Source: Flavobacteriales bacterium
GTDB lineage: Bacteria; Bacteroidota; Bacteroidia; Flavobacteriales_D; Sanyastnellaceae
Direction: 5' to 3'
DNA: 5,364 nucleotides
NCBI GenBank assembly: GCA_947464885.1
Contig: CANHYZ010000176.1
Coordinates: 1-5,364, forward strand
Shown here: one piece after another, positions 1-5,364 of the stretch
How positions within the stretch are numbered: position 1 is the first letter of the stretch
How the letters are laid out: each line of letters starts with the position of its first letter
Program-made: the position numbers and the translations under genes
Notes under the pieces: generated by a model
What the model was told of the DNA's origin: nothing
Databases searched by the model: none
Seen by the model: only the letters and a program-made list of their open reading frames with translations

Positions 1-89
1 CGCAGCCGTGTCGCACCACCGTCGAGATTAATGCCCTCCCATCACCGATTGCCATCGAGCTGAAGTGCATCGCAACAATTGAAGACTAA
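1..89 (+). CDS. RidA/YjgF/YER057c/UK114-family protein, C-terminal fragment
   Basis: Only the last 28 codons are inside the window; the reading frame starts at base 3 and ends at TAA 87-89. RidA-family proteins are small trimeric enzymes that hydrolyse reactive enamine/imine intermediates; some relatives act as deaminases in specific catabolic pathways. The visible residues fit the family's C-terminal strand pattern: an Arg in PCRTTVEI, then an LP pair, then IELKCIA. Aligned without gaps to my memory of E. coli RidA, the Arg falls on substrate-binding Arg105 and the Glu of IEL on Glu120. The segment between (LPSPIA) is not the usual LPKDV/LPKGA form, which may point to a pathway-specific paralog such as a 2-aminomuconate deaminase-like protein, but that is speculation. 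The subgroup cannot be set from this fragment. The next gene starts 35 bp downstream on the same strand, so the two may be cotranscribed. Confidence 0.72.
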   Translation, partial: QPCRTTVEINALPSPIAIELKCIATIED

Positions 90-97
90 TCACGTTT

Positions 98-124
98 GGC
101 ATAGGCCTTGAATGCGCCTATGTC
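98..124 (+). other. Hairpin directly before the DUF3108 start codon
   Basis: An inverted repeat CATAGGC (100-106) / GCCTATG (116-122) has a 9-nt loop. Adding a G-U and a G-C pair outside gives a 9-bp stem spanning 98-124, ending at the base before the ATG at 125. It sits 9 bp after the stop of the RidA-like gene. No T-run follows, so it is a poor intrinsic terminator. It could act as a processing or 3'-end stabilising hairpin, or affect translation start. It may also be chance; the pairing is seen, the role is inferred. Confidence 0.4.
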
Positions 125-940
125 ATGAAGAAGATTCTTGTTCTTGTTGCATTGACGATTGGATTATCGTCGGTGCACGCCCAAATCAAACCTGTTAAAG
201 CTAACGTTGAGCAACTGCCCGATCAGGGCTATCGCACTGTGCCGAATCAGGCCTTCACGGTAGGTGAATATTTATCCTATCGCATTCACTATGGTTTTTT
301 TGATGCCGGAACCGCAGAGTTGCGCGTGGAAGAGAGTCCTTTCCAGTTCGCCGGAAGACGTGCTTACCGCATCGTTGGCACAGGCCGCAGTGAAGGATCG
401 GTTGACTGGTTTTTCAAAGTGCGCGACCACTACGAAACCTATATGGACCAAGTGGGTATGTTCCCCTATCGTTTCTTGAGAAATTGTGATGAAGGTGGAT
501 ACCGCATAAACCAGGATTACATTTTCTATCAAGACCGTCGCGGCTTTAAGAACATGAAGGGCGAGGGATACAAGTCGCCCGCCTTTGTGCAGGATATGCT
601 CAGCGCGTTCTATTACGCCCGCACGATGTCGTTTGCTAACGCCCGCGTAGGCGATGTATTCACCATTCAGACGTTAGTCGATGATGAAATCCACCCGCTC
701 GGCATGAAGTATATCGGTAAGGAAACTATTACCATTGACGCCGGAAAATTCCGTTGTATGAAGTTTGTGCCCGTGATTCAAAAAGGCCGTGTGTTTAAAG
801 ATGATGACGATCTCACCGTTTGGATTACCGACGATATGAATCATATCCCGGTGCTTGCCGAGGCTGAAATCCTAGTTGGCTCGATCAAAATGGAGTTGAA
901 AGATTATCGCGGGTTGCTCAATCCGTTGGCAAAACTGTGA
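125..940 (+). CDS. DUF3108 domain-containing exported protein
   Basis: A 271-residue protein that I assign to the DUF3108 family (Pfam PF11306), which is common in Bacteroidota and Proteobacteria and has no established biochemical function. Residues 1-19 form a Sec signal peptide: MKK, a hydrophobic core, and a likely cleavage after VHA with Gln20 next. There is no lipobox Cys, so the product is probably soluble in the periplasm or associated with the outer membrane. The body is beta-rich. Typical family features are the early GEYLSYRIHYGFFDAGTAEL stretch (about 47-66), a central block ending in DMLSAFYYAR (157-166), and the late DLTVWITDDMNHIPVLAE block (229-246). The length is usual for the family. 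The start is chosen because it gives the complete signal peptide; there is no Shine-Dalgarno, as expected in Bacteroidota. A REP-like palindrome begins 5 bp after the TGA. Family assignment is firm; function is unknown. Confidence 0.9.
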   Translation: MKKILVLVALTIGLSSVHAQIKPVKANVEQLPDQGYRTVPNQAFTVGEYLSYRIHYGFFDAGTAELRVEESPFQFAGRRAYRIVGTGRSEGSVDWFFKVRDHYETYMDQVGMFPYRFLRNCDEGGYRINQDYIFYQDRRGFKNMKGEGYKSPAFVQDMLSAFYYARTMSFANARVGDVFTIQTLVDDEIHPLGMKYIGKETITIDAGKFRCMKFVPVIQKGRVFKDDDDLTVWITDDMNHIPVLAEAEILVGSIKMELKDYRGLLNPLAKL

Positions 941-944
941 TGTG

Positions 945-1015
945 TAGCCCACCATTTCAATGGTGGGCTTTGCGTTACTCCGCTTCACTCAGCCCACCAT
1001 TGAAATGGTGGGCTA
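945..1015. repeat. Pair of inverted REP-like palindromes (BIME-like)
   Basis: Two 24-bp hairpins each have perfect 11-bp arms (AGCCCACCATT / AATGGTGGGCT): 946-969 with loop TC and 991-1014 with loop GA. The 25-mer at 945-969 is the exact reverse complement of the 25-mer at 991-1015, so the copies face each other across a 21-bp spacer. The spacer holds GCGTTACTCCGCTTCACTC. The left copy is preceded by GTAG (944-947), the tetranucleotide that marks REP sequences recognised by REP-associated tyrosine transposases (RAYTs, IS200-like); the right copy has ATAG at the equivalent place. I recall similar GGTGGGCT/AGCCCACC palindromes scattered in Bacteroidota genomes, but could not search. The left hairpin begins 6 bp after the DUF3108 stop and is followed by only TTT, so it may help end that transcript. 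No transposase is encoded in the window. Confidence 0.85.
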
Positions 1016-1031
1016 TGGCGGTGTACATTTG
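999..1031 (+). promoter_or_regulatory. Candidate Bacteroidota-type promoter for pgk
   Basis: TACATTTG at 1024-1031 is an exact match to the Bacteroidota primary-sigma -7 consensus TAnnTTTG. ATTG at 999-1002 is a one-mismatch match to the -33 element TTTG, with a 21-bp spacer, inside or at the edge of the usual range. The -33 match falls at the tip of the second REP-like hairpin. Transcription would begin around 1036-1040, leaving a leader of only about 10 nt before the ATG at 1047. The motif match is seen; activity is inferred. Confidence 0.5.
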
Positions 1032-1046
1032 CCGAAAATTTCTCCC

Positions 1047-2240
1047 ATGGCTTATCAGGTTGACTCCTATTCATTTCAAGGCAAACGCACTCTCATTCGT
1101 GTTGATTTTAATGTTCCGTTGAACGAGCAATTTGTGGTCACCGATGATACACGCATTCGCGCAGCGTTGAAGACGATTAAGCGCGTGTCTGATGACGGAG
1201 GCCGTGTGATTTTAATGTCTCACCTTGGTCGTCCGAAGGGTGGTCCTGAAGCTAAGTACTCTTTGAGGCACGTCTTATCGCGCTTGACGGAATTATTGGG
1301 TCGCCCGGTTGCGTTTGCGGAAGATTGCATTGGAGACACGGTGAAAACAGCGGTTGACACTATGCAAAACGGTGATGTGTTGTTGCTGGAGAATCTTCGT
1401 TTTTACAAGGAAGAGGAAGCCGGCGATGAGTTTTTTGCCGGACAAATCGCGGAGAATGGCGATGTTTATATCAATGATGCATTTGGAACAGCGCACCGAG
1501 CGCACGCTAGCACAGCTGTGATAGCGCGTTTCTTTCCTACCGATAAACTGTTTGGTTATTTGATGGAAGATGAGGTGCAGAGCATTGATCGTGTCCTCAA
1601 CTCAACAGCGAAGCCTGTTACCGCAATCATCGGCGGTAGTAAGGTTTCCAGTAAGATTACCATCCTTGAGAATTTGTTGAACCGCGTCGACAATGTCATC
1701 ATAGGCGGTGGAATGGCGTACACGTTTTTCAAAGCACTGGGAGGTGTTACCGGAAACTCGCTGGTGGAAGATGACAAGTTGGAATTGGCTAAATCCTTGT
1801 TGGAAAAGGCACGCGAGAAAGGTGTCAACATTTATCTTCCTGAGGACTCGATTATTGCGGATGCTTTCTCCAACGACGCTCAGCGTACGAGCTCGGAGAG
1901 CCGCGGTATTCCATCGGGTTGGATGGGCTTGGATATCGGTGCGCAATCGATTGCGCGTTTCACTGAGGTTATTCTTAAATCTAAAGTAGTCCTGTGGAAC
2001 GGCCCCATGGGCGTGTTTGAAATGCCGAACTTTTCACAGGGAACGATTGCCGTTGCGCAAGCCTTGGCTACCGCCACCAAAGAGGGTGCATTTACTCTGG
2101 TAGGAGGTGGTGATAGCGTTGCCGCCATCAATCAATTCGGCCTTGCCGAGCAGGTCAGTTATGTAAGCACCGGCGGAGGCGCTATGCTGGAAGCGCTTGA
2201 GGGCATTGATTTACCCGGTATTGCTGCGATTAAGGCATAA
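1047..2240 (+). CDS. pgk: Phosphoglycerate kinase
   Basis: A 397-residue cytosolic enzyme of glycolysis and gluconeogenesis that moves the acyl phosphate of 1,3-bisphosphoglycerate to ADP, giving ATP and 3-phosphoglycerate. The length is typical and all landmarks are present in order. N-domain substrate-binding motifs: RVDFNVPL (18-25), Arg36 in DDTRIRAAL, HLGRPKG (59-65), ENLRF (115-119) and DAFGTAHR (144-151). C-domain nucleotide-binding motifs: GGSKVSSK (196-203), GGGMAYTF (220-227), WNGPMGVFE (317-325), GGGDSVAA (353-360) and STGGGAMLEALEG (374-386). The start at 1047 (MAYQVDSYSF) is chosen over the in-frame ATG at 960 because that extension would run through the REP-like palindromes and past the promoter, and family members begin a few residues before the FxGKxxLIRVDFNVP block. 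No Shine-Dalgarno is seen. The gene ends one base from the stop of the convergent secreted-protein gene, with no clear terminator. Confidence 0.99.
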   Translation: MAYQVDSYSFQGKRTLIRVDFNVPLNEQFVVTDDTRIRAALKTIKRVSDDGGRVILMSHLGRPKGGPEAKYSLRHVLSRLTELLGRPVAFAEDCIGDTVKTAVDTMQNGDVLLLENLRFYKEEEAGDEFFAGQIAENGDVYINDAFGTAHRAHASTAVIARFFPTDKLFGYLMEDEVQSIDRVLNSTAKPVTAIIGGSKVSSKITILENLLNRVDNVIIGGGMAYTFFKALGGVTGNSLVEDDKLELAKSLLEKAREKGVNIYLPEDSIIADAFSNDAQRTSSESRGIPSGWMGLDIGAQSIARFTEVILKSKVVLWNGPMGVFEMPNFSQGTIAVAQALATATKEGAFTLVGGGDSVAAINQFGLAEQVSYVSTGGGAMLEALEGIDLPGIAAIKA

Positions 2241-2241
2241 C

Positions 2242-4704
2242 TCAATAAGCAGCCATTTCGATGAAAAGCAAGAGATCGTTTACCCCAACGATACCATCAC
2301 CTGTTAAATCGAATTCACCGCAATCGTCTAGACATCCGAAAGCCTCGAGTAATAAGAGCATATCAGCGTCATTCGCGACGCAGTCTCCATTGAAGTTGGC
2401 CGGTGAATTATTCTCAGCAGGCACATCAACGGTTAGGGTGATGTAGTTGCTCACACCACAGTCGTTTTCGGATTGCACACTGATGAAGAAGTCTTGATTA
2501 CCCGCTAGAACGGCGATGGTGTTGTTGTTAATGTTCGTCGTTGACCCTGTGGTTTGCCAGTTGTAGTCGGTTGCATTTGTGTCTCCCAGAACACTGTAGG
2601 TTGCGGTATCTCCGAAACACATCACTATTGGACCCAGAATCGCGTAGATACTATCTACCCGCTCGGTCACTGTTAGGCTGATGCTCGCTGAGTCCGAAAT
2701 ACCACATGCATTGGTGACGACGACTGTGGCTAAACCACCATTGGCATTCGGTAAAGGTTGAATGATGCGGTTATTCTCCGCTCCAACCCACCCTTCAGGC
2801 AGTTGCCATGCGTAACTTGTGGCTCCGGCGACCTGTTCGCACACCAATTGTCCGTAAACACCTTCACACCACTCTTGATCACCGGTGATATTGCCCAGTT
2901 CAAACGTGCCACAACCGAGCTCCGTGCGATATACGTCACCACCTGAACCGATGTAGCAATAGTTTTCGGTGAAATGCGCTGCAGATGCTCCAAGGTTACT
3001 GAGGTCGTTTTGCAAAAGAATGGTCCATGTTTCGCCGCCATCTTCTGTTTTATACAAATCGGCATAAGAGCTGACGCAGAAACCAATACTCTCGCTGAAG
3101 AATTTTAGGTCAATTATTGCGGCTCCACCCACGAAAAAGAATTCCCAGGTTTCGCCACCATTGAGTGTGCGGTACACGCCGCTATAGCTCCCCACAAAAC
3201 CGAGACTGTCGTTGTAGAAGTAAATGCGCGAGCCAATGACGCCGTTGTGATACTCCCAGGTATTCCCTCCATCAAATGTTTTGTAGTAGGTGTCGCCTCC
3301 ACCCTGCACGTTTCTTACTGCAATGCCACGTTGGCTGTCTATAAAATGAATATCGGTTGCACCAATATTGGTTCCGCACGTGAAGGATGTTCCGCCGTTT
3401 GTGGTTTTGCAAATATTCGAAGCACCACCGAAACCACCTGCGAAACCGGTTTGGGCGTCAATAAACTCTAAGCAGGTTGCTGTGAGTGTTGGTGTTGTGC
3501 TGAAGGTCCATGTTTGACCGCCATTGGTTGTTTTTCCAAGATTGGTTGTGCCCAATACATAGCCGACTTGGGGCGTTGGGAAATCGACGGCATACCATCC
3601 TCCTGAAGTGGCAGTTTGACGAATATTCCACAGCTTGCCCCCATCATTGGTTTGCGCAATACCACCGTAGAATGTGCCGCCACCCGGCACGGATACCGCT
3701 GTTCCTTGTGTGTCGGAAAAAAACTGCATGGCGGTAATACCTCCTCCCTGTATGGCATTTTTGATGACCGTCCAGGATGATCCGCTATTACTGCTTTTGT
3801 GAATGTTGAGCTTCCCCATCATGTAGGCGGCATTGTCAGAAACGTGATCACCACAGAAAATGTCACCCTCTCCCAAATCGGGCTGACTTTGCCAGGTCTG
3901 TCCGAAGTTGGATGTTTTGATGAACACCCCTCCATTTCCCGCGGCGTAACCTTGACCATTAGCGTTTACGTGCACTACATAGAAATAATCGTTGGCAGCA
4001 GAATAAACCTGATTCCAGGTCAGTCCGCCATCAGTTGTTTTAGCCATCACGCCGCCGCTCGCAAATCCGGTGTTGGCGTCGATGAAGTGCACGTCCTGCA
4101 GGCTGGCGGTGATGCTTGTTGAAATGAGCGACCATGAATCTCCGCCATCGGTGGTGCGCAGAATGGTGCCGTTCCAGCCGACAATGACACCCGTAGCATC
4201 ATCAGTGAAATGCACGCCATACAGGCGACTTGTGGCGGTGGTTGGAATGAGCGTCCAGGTTGAGCCGCTATCGGTTGTTTTGAGAATGGTGCCGCTTTCA
4301 CCGGTCACAAAACCCTTTGTATCATTAATGAAATGCACGTTATATAGCCACGCGGTAGTTGGCGGATTCACGTTTGCCCACGTGTTTCCTCCGTCGAGCG
4401 AGCGGAATAAATCGCCATTACCGGCGGAAATGAATAGCAGGTTGTCTGTCACCCATTCGACATCGGTCGGATTACTATTGACGGTAGGTGTCCACATGCT
4501 TTCCCAAGTTTCTCCGCCATCCGTGGTTCGAAAAACACTGCGAGTTGCGAGGATAACCGCAATGCCGCGTTGCTCATCCAAGAAAGAACAACCGCGAACT
4601 TCACTGTTCGTTTTGATGGGTGTGAGGTATTCCCAGGCCTGTGCCTTGGCGCCTTGAACTGTAAAGAGTAAGATCAGGCTAAGCGCAATGTTGCGCCACG
4701 TCAT
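2242..4704 (-). CDS. Secreted Asp-box (BNR/YCF48-like) repeat protein with PKD-like domains and dockerin-like tail
   Basis: An 820-residue exported protein. The chosen start (4704) gives MTWRN plus a hydrophobic core and likely cleavage after GAKA near residue 21; in-frame ATGs at 4722, 4731 and 4779 would lengthen the N-region and run deeper into ytxJ. Residues about 24-602 hold 13 Asp-box repeats (consensus TTDGGxTW, conserved aromatic at 67, 109, 150, 191, 230, 271, 311, 359, 399, 441, 483, 520, 560) plus a degenerate fourteenth (Phe601), the pattern of WD40-unrelated beta-propellers such as YCF48/BNR and GH74. Two Ig/PKD-like domains follow (about 605-680 and 683-762; GATSYAW and NACG, then ATDYNW and NDCG are the usual landmarks). 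The tail (770-818) carries two Ca-loop-like motifs. No catalytic residues of sialidases or GH74 enzymes can be assigned, so enzymatic activity is not claimed; adhesion or carbohydrate binding is a guess. It is the last gene of the likely purS-ytxJ transcript, overlapping ytxJ by 26 bp. Confidence 0.92.
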   Translation of the reverse strand: MTWRNIALSLILLFTVQGAKAQAWEYLTPIKTNSEVRGCSFLDEQRGIAVILATRSVFRTTDGGETWESMWTPTVNSNPTDVEWVTDNLLFISAGNGDLFRSLDGGNTWANVNPPTTAWLYNVHFINDTKGFVTGESGTILKTTDSGSTWTLIPTTATSRLYGVHFTDDATGVIVGWNGTILRTTDGGDSWSLISTSITASLQDVHFIDANTGFASGGVMAKTTDGGLTWNQVYSAANDYFYVVHVNANGQGYAAGNGGVFIKTSNFGQTWQSQPDLGEGDIFCGDHVSDNAAYMMGKLNIHKSSNSGSSWTVIKNAIQGGGITAMQFFSDTQGTAVSVPGGGTFYGGIAQTNDGGKLWNIRQTATSGGWYAVDFPTPQVGYVLGTTNLGKTTNGGQTWTFSTTPTLTATCLEFIDAQTGFAGGFGGASNICKTTNGGTSFTCGTNIGATDIHFIDSQRGIAVRNVQGGGDTYYKTFDGGNTWEYHNGVIGSRIYFYNDSLGFVGSYSGVYRTLNGGETWEFFFVGGAAIIDLKFFSESIGFCVSSYADLYKTEDGGETWTILLQNDLSNLGASAAHFTENYCYIGSGGDVYRTELGCGTFELGNITGDQEWCEGVYGQLVCEQVAGATSYAWQLPEGWVGAENNRIIQPLPNANGGLATVVVTNACGISDSASISLTVTERVDSIYAILGPIVMCFGDTATYSVLGDTNATDYNWQTTGSTTNINNNTIAVLAGNQDFFISVQSENDCGVSNYITLTVDVPAENNSPANFNGDCVANDADMLLLLEAFGCLDDCGEFDLTGDGIVGVNDLLLFIEMAAY
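2245..2397 (-). other. Dockerin-like duplicated Ca-binding C-terminal motif
   Basis: The last 51 residues contain two loops with acidic or amide side chains at positions 1, 5 and 12, each followed by a hydrophobic helix: NFNGDCVANDAD-MLLLLEAFG and DLTGDGIVGVND-LLLFIEM. This matches the duplicated EF-hand-like layout of type I dockerins. The first loop also has Asn at position 3, while the second has Thr there. Three Cys (775, 791, 795 of the 820-residue form) lie in and just after the first half. No cellulosome is expected in this phylum, so this is best read as a dockerin-like terminal module, not a proven cohesin partner. Confidence 0.7.
2899..4635 (-). repeat. Array of 14 tandem ~41-residue Asp-box repeats within the secreted protein
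   Basis: Distances between successive Asp-box aromatic residues are 42, 41, 41, 39, 41, 40, 48, 40, 42, 42, 37, 40 and 41 residues. The single long step (48) lies between repeats 7 and 8, dividing the array into 7 + 7. Repeats 3 and 4 are the most alike, with 21 of 41 positions identical by my hand alignment, suggesting later duplication. Repeat 10 has Phe instead of Trp (TTNGGTSF), and repeat 14 has lost most of the box (TELGCGTF) but keeps the spacing. Confidence 0.88.
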
Positions 4705-5026
4705 GGGTAGTGATGGAATCATGTGAAGCATGGTAAACGGCTTTTCCGTTGCGAACAACGATAACTTGAGGACTCTCATGTTTCACGTGAAGTTGCTCGG
4801 CCAGGATGTTGGAAAGCTCTCGAAATTGTAAGAGGTCGAGAAAAAGCACATCCGCATTATCAGGAAGTGCGGCCCATTCATCTTCGAAGTTTTTCAGCAC
4901 CATTTTGCTGATGATGCATCGTGTGCTGTGCTTGAAATAAACCTGTGCGCGGTCATTGGAGTGCTGCAGCGATTGTTGCAGTTGTTCGTTTGACGTAAGC
5001 GGAATCCAACTGGGATGGGTGGCCAT
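4679..5026 (-). CDS. ytxJ: YtxJ-like (BrxC-like) monothiol bacilliredoxin
   Basis: A 115-residue cytosolic thioredoxin-fold protein of the bacillithiol-system YtxJ family. Family members are thought to remove bacillithiol from oxidised protein thiols. Visible features: WIPLTS near the N-terminus (7-12), a beta strand leading to FKHSTRCIIS (31-40) with the single active-site Cys37, and ESPQVIVVRNG (84-94), where Pro86 fits the cis-Pro of the thioredoxin fold. B. subtilis YtxJ has a TCPIS active site; here the Pro is Ile (RCIIS). A second Cys (114) sits one residue before the end and might act as a resolving thiol, though this is only inference. The start at 5026 is chosen because family proteins begin just before the WIPL block and it lies 1 nt after the purS stop; the longer frame to 5137 would overlap purS out of frame. 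The 3' end overlaps the next gene by 26 bp. Confidence 0.9.
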   Translation of the reverse strand: MATHPSWIPLTSNEQLQQSLQHSNDRAQVYFKHSTRCIISKMVLKNFEDEWAALPDNADVLFLDLLQFRELSNILAEQLHVKHESPQVIVVRNGKAVYHASHDSITTHDVAQHCA

Positions 5027-5027
5027 G

Positions 5028-5285
5028 TTATTTCGCTTCTTCCAGTTCGAAGCTGAAATACTCCATGATTTCGTTGCACAACAGCTTTTTACAGGCATCG
5101 TTAACCTTTCCTTCAGCTGTTTTTTGATCAGCAGCATCTACAGCTAGAGTGATGTGCTTTCCGATGCGTACGTTTTTGATTTCGGGTAAACCGATGTTGG
5201 TCATTGAACCGGTTACGGCTTTTCCTTGGGGGTCCAACAGCGCCTCGAGCGGCATGATGTTGATGTGGGCTTTGTAGGTGGGCAT
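5028..5285 (-). CDS. purS: Phosphoribosylformylglycinamidine synthase subunit PurS
   Basis: An 85-residue protein, the usual size of PurS, the small dimeric subunit that bridges PurQ (glutaminase) and small PurL in FGAM synthase, the fourth step of de novo purine synthesis (FGAR + ATP + glutamine to FGAM). Family hallmarks are present: MPLEALLDPQGKAV (11-24), GLPEIKNVRIGKHI (32-45), and CKKLLCNEIMEYFSFE (65-80). Its presence implies the three-subunit enzyme instead of the single long PurL found in many proteobacteria and some Bacteroidota; purQ and purL are not next to it here. The ATG at 5285 gives the standard N-terminus (MPTYKAHINI). No Shine-Dalgarno is seen. The gene starts 39 bp after the stop of the upstream beta-barrel-like gene and ends 1 nt before ytxJ. 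Confidence 0.97.
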   Translation of the reverse strand: MPTYKAHINIMPLEALLDPQGKAVTGSMTNIGLPEIKNVRIGKHITLAVDAADQKTAEGKVNDACKKLLCNEIMEYFSFELEEAK

Positions 5286-5324
5286 GGAGCAAAAGATTAC
5301 GCAGCGAAGATACGTCCACAGGAC

Positions 5325-5364
5325 TTAAAATTCGAACTGCAATTTCGCCCGAAGACCATATTTA
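5325..5364 (-). CDS. C-terminal end of a probable outer-membrane beta-barrel protein
   Basis: On the minus strand the frame beginning at 5363 reads KYGLRAKLQFEF and then stops at TAA (5327-5325). The alternation of hydrophobic residues (Leu, Ala, Leu, Phe, Phe) with polar ones and a terminal Phe is the classic last strand of BAM-assembled outer-membrane proteins. Only 12 residues are visible, so the family cannot be named (TonB-dependent receptor, PorT/OmpA-type barrel and others all end this way), and the reading could be chance. Same strand as purS, 39 bp upstream of it. Confidence 0.4.
   Translation of the reverse strand, partial: KYGLRAKLQFEF

Noticed and set aside
95..126. Possible promoter before the DUF3108 gene (TTTG at 95-98, then TATGTCAT 20 bp later)
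   Set aside because: The second element does not match TAnnTTTG and overlaps the start codon; cotranscription from upstream is more likely.
960..1046. N-terminal extension of pgk from the ATG at 960 (29 extra residues)
   Set aside because: It would translate through both REP-like palindromes, lies upstream of the candidate promoter, and adds residues with no counterpart in the family.
1602..1946. 114-residue minus-strand open frame inside pgk
   Set aside because: Antisense to conserved pgk codons, with no domain-like features or separate start context.
4070..4657. 195-residue open frame on the plus strand opposite the secreted-protein gene
   Set aside because: It is antisense to the Asp-box repeats. 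Its repeated motifs merely mirror the repeats on the other strand, with no recognisable protein features.
2242..4704. Sialidase or GH74 glycosidase activity for the Asp-box protein
   Set aside because: Asp-boxes are structural. No sialidase arginine triad (FRIP motif) or assignable GH74 catalytic Asp pair is recognisable, so only the fold is claimed.
4705..4779. Longer form of the secreted protein starting at 4779, 4731 or 4722
   Set aside because: The extra residues would put a long polar stretch before the signal peptide and deepen the ytxJ overlap. The start at 4704 gives a standard signal peptide. The 4722 start cannot be fully excluded.
5027..5137. N-terminal extension of ytxJ to an ATG at 5137
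   Set aside because: It would overlap the strongly supported purS gene out of frame. The family N-terminus starts near the WIPL block, and the ATG at 5026 fits that.
5305..5336. Possible purS promoter on the minus strand: TTCG, 20 bp, TATCTTCG
   Set aside because: Both elements have one mismatch to the Bacteroidota consensus (TTTG and TAnnTTTG), and the upstream part overlaps the end of the preceding frame. Too weak to annotate.

Overview
The window looks like an ordinary chromosomal stretch from a member of the Bacteroidota, possibly a Flavobacteriales-like lineage; nothing closer can be read safely. The main evidence is a DUF3108 lipoprotein-like/periplasmic protein, the Bacteroidota type of YtxJ, a long secreted Asp-box/PKD-like protein with a dockerin-like tail, a perfect Bacteroidota -7 promoter element (TAnnTTTG) before pgk, and a lack of Shine-Dalgarno sequences before nearly every start. 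No gene is obviously foreign, and no CRISPR array, transposase, tRNA or rRNA was seen.

Left half, plus strand: the last 28 codons of a RidA/YjgF-family protein (to 89), a short spacer with a hairpin, a DUF3108 exported protein (125-940), a 106-bp spacer holding two palindromes in mirror orientation (a REP/BIME-like element, 945-1015) and a candidate promoter (999-1031), then phosphoglycerate kinase (pgk, 1047-2240).

Right half, minus strand, read from the right edge: the last 12 codons of what looks like an outer-membrane beta-barrel protein (to 5325), purS (5285-5028), ytxJ (5026-4679) and an 820-residue secreted protein (4704-2242). purS and ytxJ are 1 nt apart, and ytxJ overlaps the secreted-protein gene by 26 bp, so these three probably form one transcript. 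That transcript converges on pgk with a single base between the two stop codons.

Functionally this is a mix: glycolysis (pgk), purine synthesis (purS, implying the three-subunit PurS/PurQ/PurL enzyme), thiol redox repair (ytxJ, bacillithiol-linked) and envelope or secreted proteins. I see no convincing new multi-gene system. The points most worth a second look are the REP-like pair that seems to supply part of the pgk promoter, the 14-repeat architecture of the secreted protein (readable as two seven-bladed propellers), and its C-terminal dockerin-like Ca-binding tail in place of a recognisable T9SS sorting domain.
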